Shown here in pieces: positions 9,039 to 17,133 of a DNA stretch of 64,000 bases (position 1 is the first letter of the stretch; each line of letters starts with the position of its first letter). The notes beneath the pieces are model-generated. The model was not told the origin of the DNA, did no database searches, and saw only the letters and a list, made by a program, of their open reading frames with translations. A program made the position numbers and the translations under genes. Source of the stretch: Methanolobus tindarius DSM 2278 (GTDB lineage: Archaea; Halobacteriota; Methanosarcinia; Methanosarcinales; Methanosarcinaceae); NCBI RefSeq assembly GCF_000504205.1, contig NZ_AZAJ01000001.1, positions 248,001-312,000 of the forward strand, given 5' to 3'.

Positions 9039-9668
9039 TTAGAATTCTTCCCTCATTTTCTTAACTTCATCCATATCAAGTCTTGTATATTTATCTTCGT
9101 TAATAACAACCACATCAATGTTCTCACCGGATGCAGAGTCTCTCTTCATTGCATTGTGAAGTGCTCTAACAGCCAGTTCAACACCTTCTTCTGTGGACAT
9201 ATTCTCTCTGTACCTGTCCTCAAGTACACCATATGCAAACGGGGAACCTGAGCCGGTGGATACAGCCTTTGTTTCTTCTATACTACCACCAAGGGCATCA
9301 AGTGAATATATTGAAGGTCCGTTCTTGTCATATCCACCAACAAGAAGCTGCACCATCAAAGGATAGTATCTCTGTCCACTGAGCATGTTGGATAAGAGTG
9401 TTGTGAGACCCTTAATGGTCATGGACTCTTTTCGCCTCATTTTGTACAACTTAGACTCTACACTCATGACCCTTACGATCTGCTGTGCATCTCCCACGGA
9501 GCCTGCAATGGTCATTGCAACCCTGTCATCAATCTGGTATACCTTCTTTGCAGTTTTACTTGCAATGAAATTCCCCATTGTTGCACGCTGTTCGGTTGCA
9601 AGAACAACACCGTCTTTGCAAACTATCCCTACAGTGGTTGTACCTTTGTAATGTTTATCATTAACCAT
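9039..9668 (-). CDS. psmB: Proteasome subunit beta
   Basis: A 209-aa beta subunit of the archaeal 20S proteasome, the catalytic ring of the cytoplasmic protease. A nine-residue propeptide (MVNDKHYKG) precedes Thr10, which becomes the N-terminal nucleophile after self-cleavage; the sequence TTTVGIV is the family hallmark. The catalytic lysine lies in TAKKVYQID and the GSVGDAQ motif is present. The ATG at 9668 is preceded by GAGGT at good spacing. The gene has its own strong TATA box. The alpha subunit is not in this window. Confidence 0.97.
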   Translation of the reverse strand: MVNDKHYKGTTTVGIVCKDGVVLATEQRATMGNFIASKTAKKVYQIDDRVAMTIAGSVGDAQQIVRVMSVESKLYKMRRKESMTIKGLTTLLSNMLSGQRYYPLMVQLLVGGYDKNGPSIYSLDALGGSIEETKAVSTGSGSPFAYGVLEDRYRENMSTEEGVELAVRALHNAMKRDSASGENIDVVVINEDKYTRLDMDEVKKMREEF

Positions 9669-9747
9669 TAATTATACCTCATACAAAAATGAGAAAATAA
9701 ATTGAAAAATGTACAATGCATGACATGCATCAGTTATCCATTAGCAA

Positions 9748-9764
9748 TTTTTATATATATATTT
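9748..9764 (-). promoter_or_regulatory. TATA box region for psmB
   Basis: On the minus strand the sequence AAATATATATATAAAAA lies about 80-96 bp upstream of the psmB start and overlaps the last base pairs of the preceding HD gene. It is the most obvious archaeal TATA element in the interval and suggests that psmB is transcribed independently of the tfe-HD unit. Confidence 0.5.
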
Positions 9765-10281
9765 ATCCCTTGCCAAGTATAATTCCAATTTCCTCAGCAA
9801 GTGCCTTCACACGATTGATGCTTTCCCTGTTCATCCCTTTCTTTTCCATTTTATGCATACGCTTTTCAATGGAGATCCTTTTAGTACCCACTAAAAGGTT
9901 ATCAGCATGAGCCACAATCTTCTGTTCCAGAGTTACAGGAATGTAATCATCATCCGGAAGATGCAAATCCCTTGCTTCATCCCGCGTGATTCCTGCACCT
10001 ACATGTCTTTTGATTATTTCCTGTATTTCAGTTTCAAGACCGTAAGACTTTGCAAGTTCAACACCAAGAACAGCATGATCAATTCCATGGCTCTGGGCTC
10101 TGCCAAGGTCGTGAAGAAGACCTCCTATTTCCACAAGATCAAGATCAAGATCCTTTCCCTGAGATTTCATCCCGGCTGCAAGTTCCAGAGCAACACCTGA
10201 AACTGCAATGCAATGAGCTATAACTTTATCATTGCATCCAGATTCTTTCAAAATATTAAGAGCAGCTTCCCTGGAGATCAT
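9763..10281 (-). CDS. HD-domain phosphohydrolase (TIGR00295-type)
   Basis: A 172-aa HD-superfamily protein. The metal-binding residues are visible as VIAHCIAVS, then GGLLHDLGR (the HD pair) and HAVLGVELA, with a later aspartate in KIVAHADNLL. It resembles the archaeal HD family often called TIGR00295, whose substrate is not established. Its ATG overlaps the TGA of tfe (ATGA), so it is the second gene of a tfe-HD operon. A role in nucleotide turnover is a reasonable inference but not shown. Confidence 0.88.
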   Translation of the reverse strand: MISREAALNILKESGCNDKVIAHCIAVSGVALELAAGMKSQGKDLDLDLVEIGGLLHDLGRAQSHGIDHAVLGVELAKSYGLETEIQEIIKRHVGAGITRDEARDLHLPDDDYIPVTLEQKIVAHADNLLVGTKRISIEKRMHKMEKKGMNRESINRVKALAEEIGIILGKG

Positions 10282-10775
10282 TTTTCTTTGCCAAGGAATG
10301 CAAGACGCTTTTCAATCTTATTGATAAATTCAGCATTGTCCTCATACATCATATCCTCGCCGCAGTAAGGGCAAAGGAATTCACATTCAGTAGCTTCATT
10401 AAAATTCAGGCGGATGCAACCTTCAGGACAACCATAGAAAACATTTTCCTCTTCAAACTCAACTCTGGACTTGAGGTTCTTTACAAGTCTTTTCTTCTCT
10501 TTAAGAAGCTGAGGTCCAATATCGGTCATATCAAGTGTCCAGAGGTAAGTAAGCCACCCACTACTGGAATCACGCTCACGTCTGCATATTGCAAGCTTGT
10601 TTTCATTAAGGATAAAAAGGGTTCTTCGGACTATGTTCAAAAGAATACCAGTGGCTTCTGCAATCTGTTCATCGGTAACTTCGCCCTCGGGCATGTTCTC
10701 TACCATCTGCAGTCCATCTTCACCCACCAGCCGGACGAGATAACCTCTGACAACCGGATCATTCAAATCTATCAA
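10278..10775 (-). CDS. tfe: Transcription initiation factor E subunit alpha
   Basis: A 165-aa TFE-alpha, which helps RNA polymerase open promoter DNA together with TBP and TFB. The N-terminal winged helix covers about 1-85, with ENMPEGEVTDEQIAEATGI and NIVRRTLFILNENKLA. The C-terminal zinc ribbon has cysteines in YGCPEGC and LCPYCGEDM. The start is a TTG at 10775, chosen because AGGTGA precedes it at the right distance and the translated MIDLNDPVV is typical. A TATA-like TAATATTTAAG lies near 10817. It is coupled to the HD gene downstream. Confidence 0.96.
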   Translation of the reverse strand: MIDLNDPVVRGYLVRLVGEDGLQMVENMPEGEVTDEQIAEATGILLNIVRRTLFILNENKLAICRRERDSSSGWLTYLWTLDMTDIGPQLLKEKKRLVKNLKSRVEFEEENVFYGCPEGCIRLNFNEATECEFLCPYCGEDMMYEDNAEFINKIEKRLAFLGKEK

Positions 10776-10883
10776 AAAATTTCACCTCATGATGTGCATG
10801 TTTAATGCAATTTACTTAAATATTAACCTTTGCTTGGGAATTCTGTCCGATACAAAACATCAATACCTGTTTAAAGTCATTAT

Positions 10884-12074
10884 TCAGGATTCAAGTAAAT
10901 TCAATGATTCACGTATAAACATGACGCTATCTTTCATCTTACAGATAACTTCATCACGACTTTTTCCCGAACTCAACACAGATATAACAGGTTCATCAGT
11001 TCCAATAGCCTGACCTGCAACCGGAACATCACATACATTTATTTCAAGCAGCATATCCCGAACAGTTTCAGTCATTAACATTTTCCTGTCCGAATATAAA
11101 ATGCCTCGCCCAGCATACTTATTTTTACTGCTATTTTCTTTTTCGTCTTTTATTTCAGAAGACATCTCAATAATTCCTTCAAATGCCTTCAAATGTGCAT
11201 CCAGAAGATTGATGCCCGTTGCCATTTCAACCGAGTCAAGACTACCCTGGAAACGTGCATTCACTTCGATCACAACAGGCCCATCATCTGTAATTATAAA
11301 ATCAACACCATTGGAACCCACAAGTCCTAATTCAAGTATCACATTTTCAGCAATATATTTCATTTCCGATGCATGCGGAGTTTCAAACGGAGTTATATTA
11401 CCGCAATATGCAAACGGCATTTCAGTAAGCCAGGACGTACCAATAAGCTGTTCATTCACAGCGATTGCAACAGCCCTGTCCTTTGTAGATAAAACCGAAA
11501 CACTTGCCGGAATGCCTTCAACAAATTCCTGTGCTATTATCTTGCTCTTACCAGGCGGCATCCCAGCTTCATTCAACTTTGTTCCCAGAAGTAAAAGATC
11601 TTCCGGACTCTTAACTTTCATGTTGAATATTCCACCACCTGAACATGCAGGTTTTACCATTACCGGAAACTCCAGCATTCCAATATCTTGGAGAAGCACG
11701 GTTTCGGGATGAGCTATCCTTCTATTTTTCAGAAAAATAGAAAATAGATGTTTGTCAGATACTTCTGCCATTATCCGTGGATCATTTCCAAGAATCCAGT
11801 ATGGAAGTCTTTCAAAACCTATGGTTTCAAAACCTGAACCCGGAATTATAGCATCAAAATCAACGCCAAATCCTTCTATTAGCCCTGTAATTTCATCAAG
11901 CCTGATTTTACTTGCATCAAAACCTTCACCAATATCCAGTTTTACAAAACCTTTTGCACATTGCTGCAGGTCATGGTCACAAAAAGCATCAATAGCATAC
12001 ATGTTGTATCCGGCCCTGAAACCCGAACAAACAATACTACGGGTGCTAAAACCAATTACTAGTATGTTCATCAT
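10884..12074 (-). CDS. ATP-grasp domain protein (COG2232-like carboligase)
   Basis: A 396-aa ATP-grasp enzyme. The N-terminus NILVIGFSTRSIVCSG is a Rossmann-like pre-ATP-grasp domain. The ATP-grasp core includes FPVMVKPACSGGG, PGKSKIIAQEFVEG and the metal-binding VVIEVNARFQGSLDSVEMAT. Enzymes of this fold join a carboxylate to an amine or thiol using ATP; the substrates here are unknown. Conserved archaeal relatives are annotated as predicted carboligases. I start it at the ATG at 12074, 19 bp after the NMD3 stop; the next codon is also ATG. An upstream in-frame start at 12137 would overlap NMD3 and is unlikely. Probably co-transcribed with NMD3. Confidence 0.85.
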   Translation of the reverse strand: MMNILVIGFSTRSIVCSGFRAGYNMYAIDAFCDHDLQQCAKGFVKLDIGEGFDASKIRLDEITGLIEGFGVDFDAIIPGSGFETIGFERLPYWILGNDPRIMAEVSDKHLFSIFLKNRRIAHPETVLLQDIGMLEFPVMVKPACSGGGIFNMKVKSPEDLLLLGTKLNEAGMPPGKSKIIAQEFVEGIPASVSVLSTKDRAVAIAVNEQLIGTSWLTEMPFAYCGNITPFETPHASEMKYIAENVILELGLVGSNGVDFIITDDGPVVIEVNARFQGSLDSVEMATGINLLDAHLKAFEGIIEMSSEIKDEKENSSKNKYAGRGILYSDRKMLMTETVRDMLLEINVCDVPVAGQAIGTDEPVISVLSSGKSRDEVICKMKDSVMFIRESLNLLES

Positions 12075-12093
12075 AATTCCACAGACCAGATAA

Positions 12094-13140
12094 TTAAAGG
12101 TCAGCAATAGCAAGGAGACCTTTTTCAGTCTTAACAACAGGTATTTCAGTTCCCGGATCTGCAGAGAACATTACAGGTTTCCTGACTGTCACTGTTTCAT
12201 AAGTATCCGGATCAAGCACCATCAGGTCTTCATTTTCTATTGCAACTAGCATTGTTTTTGGAAGATCCTTTCTCTTTGCAATAAGTGTTGCACCATTAAT
12301 TTCTTCAGGAGTAGCTGTAAAACGAGCTCCGGTTTCAACATCTATTCCGGTTACATTTTTTGAGAACTTCCTAATCTCAATGATCCTTCCTTTGTGATCA
12401 ATAATATCCTGAGGCATAAATTCCGGCAGGCGTAACGAAAAAGTTATGCGATAGATATCCTTTCCATCTTTCATTCCCTGCAAAGAAGCTGACTCGGAAA
12501 AACTTCCACCCAGATGAGAAGTTATTTCCTTGCAGATATGTCTTGCTGCATTAGAAGAGCCAACGTAAAGATCAGTACCTTCCTTAAGTTCCAGGGAACT
12601 GGATATGAATGCAAGCCTGTCACCCTTATTAATCAACCTTTCAAGGACAGAACCTGCTATATTAATACATTCCTGTTTCTCTTCGTCAGATGGAATACGG
12701 TTGGTGGCACGTATCTGTAGTATGGCCTCGAAATAGCCACCTGATATTCTGCTACACATATCGCATGACTCACGGATTACCCGGACTTCTGTTTTAAGTT
12801 CCTGATGGAACATCTCATCAAGCAATAAAGCATCAACTTCAATATGAACTTTGTAAAGGTAAGGAGTCTGTGCCCTTGGCTCAATATATACCTCTATATC
12901 CTCTGCCATTTCATGCACAAAAAGTGCATCCTCTACAGTACGTATTACTATCTCTTCGAGACTGCCATGGTCTACCCATTTATTCTTTACATTGCGGGCC
13001 CCACAAGTAGGACATAACTTCGCATGCATTACAGGTGCTATTTCAGCAAGAGTGAAATTTTCCAGAAAACACTCCTTACAGCGACCATGGAATAGCTTTG
13101 TAGTGGATTTTCCGCATTTTGGGCATACGATATTGTTCAT
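12094..13140 (-). CDS. NMD3-family protein (ribosome export/assembly factor homologue)
   Basis: A 348-aa archaeal NMD3 homologue. The eukaryotic protein binds the large ribosomal subunit during its maturation and export; the archaeal role is presumed to be subunit assembly. Zinc-binding cysteines are visible as CPKC, CKEC, CPTC and CDMC, followed by the characteristic beta-rich domains with YLYKVHIEVDA and DIYRITFSLRLPEFMPQD. I prefer the ATG at 13140 because it begins directly with NNIVCPKCG; an ATG at 13155 adds five residues. Neither has a good ribosome-binding site, and an AT-rich TATTTAAC about 25 bp upstream of 13140 fits a leaderless mRNA. Confidence 0.88.
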   Translation of the reverse strand: MNNIVCPKCGKSTTKLFHGRCKECFLENFTLAEIAPVMHAKLCPTCGARNVKNKWVDHGSLEEIVIRTVEDALFVHEMAEDIEVYIEPRAQTPYLYKVHIEVDALLLDEMFHQELKTEVRVIRESCDMCSRISGGYFEAILQIRATNRIPSDEEKQECINIAGSVLERLINKGDRLAFISSSLELKEGTDLYVGSSNAARHICKEITSHLGGSFSESASLQGMKDGKDIYRITFSLRLPEFMPQDIIDHKGRIIEIRKFSKNVTGIDVETGARFTATPEEINGATLIAKRKDLPKTMLVAIENEDLMVLDPDTYETVTVRKPVMFSADPGTEIPVVKTEKGLLAIADL

Positions 13141-13190
13141 CGGCTCTGATACCATGCTTAGTTAAATATTGTTTTCGCTCAGATATAATT

Positions 13191-13205
13191 ATGTTCCAGG
13201 AACAT
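13191..13205. promoter_or_regulatory. Perfect 15-bp palindrome upstream of NMD3
   Basis: ATGTTCC, a single A, then GGAACAT forms a perfect dyad about 50-65 bp upstream of the NMD3 start. Its position next to the presumed TATA region suits an operator, but it could also be a second terminator hairpin for the upstream DUF362 gene. Confidence 0.35.
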
Positions 13206-13214
13206 TAGGTAAAA

Positions 13215-13233
13215 TCATGATTCACAATCATGA
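13215..13233 (-). terminator. Hairpin after the DUF362 gene
   Basis: TCATGATT (13215-13222) and AATCATGA (13226-13233) are perfect 8-bp arms with a 3-base loop, just past the stop of the leftward gene ending at 13241. Read leftward it is followed by TTTTACC. It probably ends that transcript before the NMD3 promoter. Confidence 0.5.
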
Positions 13234-13240
13234 ATCTAAA

Positions 13241-14302
13241 TTATTTACGTATCAATTCATAATTCATTCTTCCGATACCTATTTTCTCAGCAAATTCCAG
13301 ATGTATCATAGGGTCTATTCCCCACACGTTGTTGACACAGCCTCCACCATCATGCTTCATTCTTTCGTTGACAAGATCAAGACTGGCTTTATCAAGAGCT
13401 ACCGGATCCTTAGATGCTGTAATTCCAATATCCCCGGCAAATGCAGGAGATGAGAAATTAAAGCAGTCACATCCGGGAGTGAGATCAAATATCCAGTTAA
13501 TATATCCTATCTTGCCTGAGAGTAGTTTGATGGGACCATAAGCTGCTTCACCAAGCTTTTCCTGCATCCGTACCGGAGAATCTGCAGGAGGGACAATGGC
13601 ACCAAAATTGCAACTGGCAAAACATGCTAATTCTCCACGACACAAATCATGATCCACAATTGCTTTTCCGTCTACTACAGAAAGAGCATCCCATGGACAG
13701 ATATTAACACATTTTCTGCATCCAACACATTTATCGACATCTATAGAAGGTCTTGCTACTTTATGGACCGCAGTCTTTCCTGCCTTGTCCAGGCAACCCA
13801 TCCCCAAGTTCTTGACAGCCGCACCAAAACCTGATGCAGGATGTCCTTTGCAATGGGATATCACGATCATAGAATCTGCACTTGCTATTGCTGATGCAAC
13901 TGTAATACTGTCAATAACTTCCCCGCCTATATCAACATAAACTGAATCATCACCATGAATACCATCAGCACAGATAAATGGAGCACCCATAGTCCCCAGG
14001 GAAAAACCATTAGTAGCAGCCGTATTAAGAACATCTACACCATTGAATCTCTTGCTGGGATAGAGTACAGTAGTGTCGGTGACAAACGGAATGCCGCCTG
14101 CTTTTTTTACAATATCCACAACTGTCTTTACTATCACGGGGCGAACATAAGTCGTGTTTCCAAGTTCTCCGGGATGTATTTTTATGGCAACAATATCACC
14201 TTCGGAAACTGGCGATATTTCCGGAAACAGGTTAGTTACCTGATCTATCTGGGTATTCATAGGACCGATGTCCTCTGCAGCTTTGAAAAAAACTTGGCTC
14301 AT
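13241..14302 (-). CDS. DUF362 domain protein with two [4Fe-4S] clusters
   Basis: A 353-aa protein. The DUF362 domain occupies most of the length, with VAIKIHPGELGNTTYVRP, FVTDTTVLYPSKRFN and ISHCKGHPASGFGAAVKN. A ferredoxin insert near residues 190-240 carries CVGCRKCVNICPWDAL and CRGELACFASCNFGA, enough cysteines for two [4Fe-4S] clusters. DUF362 proteins are found in many anaerobes and are thought to be redox proteins; no reaction is assigned. The start at 14302 is supported by GGAG eight bases upstream; an upstream ATG at 14338 would swallow that site. It stands alone between two promoter regions. Confidence 0.88.
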   Translation of the reverse strand: MSQVFFKAAEDIGPMNTQIDQVTNLFPEISPVSEGDIVAIKIHPGELGNTTYVRPVIVKTVVDIVKKAGGIPFVTDTTVLYPSKRFNGVDVLNTAATNGFSLGTMGAPFICADGIHGDDSVYVDIGGEVIDSITVASAIASADSMIVISHCKGHPASGFGAAVKNLGMGCLDKAGKTAVHKVARPSIDVDKCVGCRKCVNICPWDALSVVDGKAIVDHDLCRGELACFASCNFGAIVPPADSPVRMQEKLGEAAYGPIKLLSGKIGYINWIFDLTPGCDCFNFSSPAFAGDIGITASKDPVALDKASLDLVNERMKHDGGGCVNNVWGIDPMIHLEFAEKIGIGRMNYELIRK

Positions 14303-14554
14303 AAATTCTTCTCCAGTATATGGTTTACAATCTAACATATTTATACATACTTCAGTTATGTGGACAGACCATGTATTTTATATATTAGAATACATAATAA
14401 TAAATATATTAAACATGTGTTGATGTAAAACAGACTAATTATTCAATAACAGAGACAGCACAAATAATAAAATATCCTTAAAAACGCAATTAATGAAGCT
14501 CCCAATTTGTTAGAAACAAAAAGTACCCAAAACACAAATATCTATATATATTTT

Positions 14555-14594
14555 ACAGATATAAATAGATTATATGCATCTTGTATATATCTGT
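14555..14594. promoter_or_regulatory. Palindromic promoter region of the small-gene operon
   Basis: The 336-bp gap from 14303 to 14638 holds no gene. Within it ACAGATATA (14555-14563) and TATATCTGT (14586-14594) are perfect 9-bp inverted arms, and a further ATATCTATATATA lies at about 14539-14551. The left arm overlaps a good TATA box (TATAAATA near 14560), which would place the start point near the right arm and give a leader of about 50 nt to the first small gene. A repressor covering both arms would block initiation. The rest of the gap is very AT-rich and contains the promoter for the leftward DUF362 gene. Confidence 0.45.
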
Positions 14595-14638
14595 GCATGG
14601 AGTATTAGAGTTTGAGAAAAGAAAAAAGGAGAGAAAAA

Positions 14639-14800
14639 ATGAAAAATATAAAAAAGTGTATGGAAATATATGCAAATTCCACAATAGGCGCATCAGAAGC
14701 CGGTCTCAAGCTGATAAAAAACGGTCAGTATAGAAACAATATGGATGAGGAAGACATAGAGTTTGCACGTTTCATGATAGGTGGAATGGGTGCAAAATAA
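14639..14800 (+). CDS. Small protein of unknown function, 53 aa
   Basis: A 53-residue protein that begins MKNIKKCMEIY and ends FARFMIGGMGAK. The ATG at 14639 has AGGAG seven bases upstream, which is why I reject an upstream start at 14612 that would bury the site. It has one cysteine, a basic N-terminus and an acidic middle (NNMDEEDIEF). I do not recognise the family. It is first in a run of three tiny genes on the + strand with strong ribosome-binding sites, and sits behind a palindromic promoter. Small size lowers certainty, but the ribosome-binding site and the linked genes argue it is real. Confidence 0.65.
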   Translation: MKNIKKCMEIYANSTIGASEAGLKLIKNGQYRNNMDEEDIEFARFMIGGMGAK

Positions 14801-14846
14801 AGCAGACATATAGACCATATTTGCCAATTTTAAGCGTGGGAGAAAC

Positions 14847-15014
14847 ATGAAAATAGAAGAAAGTCTGTGCTGTGAATTTTGCAATACCGAACTTAAGAGA
14901 CAGCTGATAGGATCAAATGTATTCTACTACTGTAAGGATTGCGGAAGGATTACTTCCGCAAAAGATCTGGTAACAATCAGAATAAACGATGATGGAGTAA
15001 AAGCATGTGTATGA
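14847..15014 (+). CDS. Small zinc-ribbon-like protein, 55 aa
   Basis: A 55-residue protein with two CxxC pairs: C9-E-F-C12 and C29-K-D-C32, spaced 16 residues apart, the layout of a minimal zinc ribbon. The C-terminal third (LVTIRINDDGVKACV) looks like a beta hairpin. The ATG at 14847 has GGGAG five bases upstream. The stop TGA at 15012-15014 overlaps the ATG of the next gene (ATGA), showing translational coupling. Such proteins often bind nucleic acid or a partner protein; no function can be assigned. Confidence 0.7.
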   Translation: MKIEESLCCEFCNTELKRQLIGSNVFYYCKDCGRITSAKDLVTIRINDDGVKACV

Positions 15015-15184
15015 TAGAGGAACTTGGGTATTCTGAAGAAAACAAAAAAATATACTGTACAAGCTGCATTATTTTCCAGAAAACAGGGAAATGCGAATTC
15101 CTGAACTACCTTGAATCAAAAATAACTGCAGATCTTAACAATGAGTATTTTCAGGAAATATTAATAGATGATTGCGGATTTTAA
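15011..15184 (+). CDS. Small cysteine-rich protein, 57 aa
   Basis: A 57-residue protein with C16-T-S-C19 and C28 in YCTSCIIFQKTGKCEFL, and C55 near the end, together enough to bind one zinc or form disulfides. The ATG at 15011 lies in the stop of the preceding gene. The C-terminal half, FLNYLESKITADLNN, is probably helical. It is the last gene of the three-gene operon and is followed by a hairpin. Its family is not known to me. Confidence 0.68.
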   Translation: MIEELGYSEENKKIYCTSCIIFQKTGKCEFLNYLESKITADLNNEYFQEILIDDCGF

Positions 15185-15201
15185 TACTGAATAAAACCGC
15201 A
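15173..15201. terminator. Imperfect hairpin at a convergent junction
   Basis: TGCGGATTTTA (15173-15183) pairs with TAAAACCGCA (15192-15201) with one bulged base. It overlaps the stop of the 57-aa gene and lies just before the convergent gene ending at 15213. T-rich sequence follows on the + strand. It probably terminates the small-gene operon. Confidence 0.45.
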
Positions 15202-15212
15202 GTCAATTTATA

Positions 15213-15560
15213 TTATTCTATGAACCAATCCACGTAAGCAAGCAGCTCTTTTTTATCCCAATTATCAATCTTTTGTGGACTATCGTTACGACTTCCGCCA
15301 AATACATCCGATTTTTGGTTATCATCAAGAACATGAACTTTGTATTGTCCTTCATCACTATCACGGATAAAATATCCAGGACTCATTGATTCCGATTTTT
15401 TCCACATACTGATTTTAGAATAATCCCACAAACAGTTTGCCCATTCTGCCATTTTTTCAATATGCTCGTCTTTCACATCCACAATGTCACCCATAATGAC
15501 ACAATGCATTCCATTACGTGTAAGTTCCATGCTATTGTGAGTTCTTACTATCAAGTCCAT
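15213..15560 (-). CDS. Hypothetical protein, 115 aa
   Basis: A 115-residue soluble protein I do not recognise. It starts MDLIVRTHNSMELTRNG, has an acidic central helix (KDEHIEKMAEWANCLWD) and ends in WDKKELLAYVDWFIE. It is rich in Trp and Asp and has no signal peptide or membrane segment. The ATG at 15560 has a weak GGGAT six bases upstream. It lies between the cdh terminator and the small-gene operon on the strand of the cdh operon, but the terminator in between suggests separate transcription. Confidence 0.62.
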   Translation of the reverse strand: MDLIVRTHNSMELTRNGMHCVIMGDIVDVKDEHIEKMAEWANCLWDYSKISMWKKSESMSPGYFIRDSDEGQYKVHVLDDNQKSDVFGGSRNDSPQKIDNWDKKELLAYVDWFIE

Positions 15561-15674
15561 TTTATCCCAGATTAACGATATTCAAATAATATAATAATTT
15601 TTTGTTCAGAAATATCTTTTCAGATAAAACAAAAATAGTAAAAAGCGACAAAAATAGCCAAAAAAGTAAATTAA

Positions 15675-15701
15675 AGATGCTATGCAAAAATCATAGCATC
15701 T
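15675..15701 (-). terminator. Terminator of the cdh operon
   Basis: AGATGCTATG (15675-15684) and CATAGCATCT (15692-15701) are perfect 10-bp arms around a 7-base loop, 20 bp past the cdhE stop. Read in the direction of the operon it is followed by a series of five-to-six-T runs between 15674 and about 15600. This combines a strong hairpin with the repeated U-tracts expected at archaeal terminators. Confidence 0.75.
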
Positions 15702-15720
15702 CAAAGTTTAAGAGATCAGA

Positions 15721-17130
15721 TTATTTCTTCTGTGGTGGCCAGTTCTTTTCCATCCAGCCAGGGATCCTACCGGAATCTGCAGGACCTACCATCACATTAG
15801 CACCTGTTGCATCTTCCACATCACCCTGCAGACGTGCTGCAAGTCCGGGGATGACAACAGTGTTGTGGCTTGTGTCCTTCTTCAGATCGAATCCGGAATC
15901 CTCGATTCCCTTCTTGATCTTCTCGGCGGTAAGCTGCCCACCGGCTACTGCAGCCTCTACACCGATACCGTCGGTATCAATTGCCCAGAGGAAACAGTCG
16001 ATCTTGTTGGATGCGATATCACTCTCTACTGTGTAGTATGTGAGAGCAAAGTTGGTTGTAACGAGAACTGGTGAATCTGCGGTTGGTTCTCCTACCTTGT
16101 ACATACCCGGATCTACTGTGACCGGCTTTCTTGGGTCAGTATAGATTGTGTCACGGATGTGCAGTTCAGGCAGCATTGCATAAGGCTCTGTGCTGTGGAG
16201 GATCATTATATCACCGTACTTGATGGTGAATACTGAAGCAACCACTGTTTCCCAGTAAGATGCACTTACAGGGTCATCGTGAGCCATCCATGCTGTGAAC
16301 GGAACTGCCATAATTGGGTAAGCTATCTCACGGTCACCGTCAATTCCAGCCCTGCGTACCTTGAGGAAATTGGTAAGTGTCTGTTTGAGCTGCTTGCCGG
16401 TTGGGAATGTTCCCGGATCGAGTACAAGTTTCTCGGTACCCATTTCTGCAAAGGTCTTTGCCAGTGTCTTGAGCATGTCAAGATCATCTGGTGCAAAGAG
16501 TGTTACAGGTACATCGTACTCAAGTGCGAGTTCCCCGACTTCTTTCCAGTTGTCCTTGTTTGCTGCGTAGAGCAGTGGGTTCCTGTCCTTTGATACCTCA
16601 AGACCAGCCTTTAAGACTGCAGGATCGAATGAACAGAGAATGATTGGCAGGTCTGTTGTCTCAACTACCTTCTTAACTGCTGCTGCAAACTTAGCAGGGT
16701 CTTTGGATGTGCAACGTACTGCAACCATGTCTACGGTGAGGAAGTTTCCTACATAGAACTTCTTGAAGTCCTGGACGTACTTTACCCTCTCAACGAGATC
16801 CTTCTCATCCATGCTGTCGGTTACATCGTATGCATATGCGGTCTGGTTGAAGAATGTAAGCTTGTGCCTGTAGAGAACATCATCTCCACCGATCTTTACG
16901 ATCTTGTCACCGACACCGATCTCAACTTCCCTGATCTCAGGAGCAAGAAGTGCGTCAAGCTCTTCGTACTTCTTCTTGAATTTTGCTTCAAGGATTGGCT
17001 TACAGTCAGTCAGTTTGTGTGACCTGTCGATGAGGTGTGCTGCAAAAGCCATACATGTAGCTTCACCACATTCACCACAGTTAGTAGCTGGCAGGAATTT
17101 GTAAGCTTCCAGTGGACTGTTAATTTTCAT
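15721..17130 (-). CDS. cdhE: Acetyl-CoA decarbonylase/synthase subunit gamma (corrinoid Fe-S protein large subunit)
   Basis: A 469-aa gamma subunit. With the delta subunit it forms the corrinoid iron-sulfur protein that carries a methyl group between tetrahydrosarcinapterin and the A-cluster of the beta subunit. The N-terminal motif NCGECGEATCMAFA with a later cysteine in KLTDCKP binds the low-potential [4Fe-4S] cluster near residues 18-43. A TIM-barrel domain follows (FYVGNFLTVDMVAVRC, LDPGTFPTGKQLK), and the C-terminal corrinoid-binding domain ends in PGLAARLQGDVED and GPADSGRIPGW. The ATG at 17130 follows GGAGGTG. It is the last gene of the operon, four bases after cdhD. Confidence 0.98.
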   Translation of the reverse strand: MKINSPLEAYKFLPATNCGECGEATCMAFAAHLIDRSHKLTDCKPILEAKFKKKYEELDALLAPEIREVEIGVGDKIVKIGGDDVLYRHKLTFFNQTAYAYDVTDSMDEKDLVERVKYVQDFKKFYVGNFLTVDMVAVRCTSKDPAKFAAAVKKVVETTDLPIILCSFDPAVLKAGLEVSKDRNPLLYAANKDNWKEVGELALEYDVPVTLFAPDDLDMLKTLAKTFAEMGTEKLVLDPGTFPTGKQLKQTLTNFLKVRRAGIDGDREIAYPIMAVPFTAWMAHDDPVSASYWETVVASVFTIKYGDIMILHSTEPYAMLPELHIRDTIYTDPRKPVTVDPGMYKVGEPTADSPVLVTTNFALTYYTVESDIASNKIDCFLWAIDTDGIGVEAAVAGGQLTAEKIKKGIEDSGFDLKKDTSHNTVVIPGLAARLQGDVEDATGANVMVGPADSGRIPGWMEKNWPPQKK

Positions 17131-17133
17131 TTA

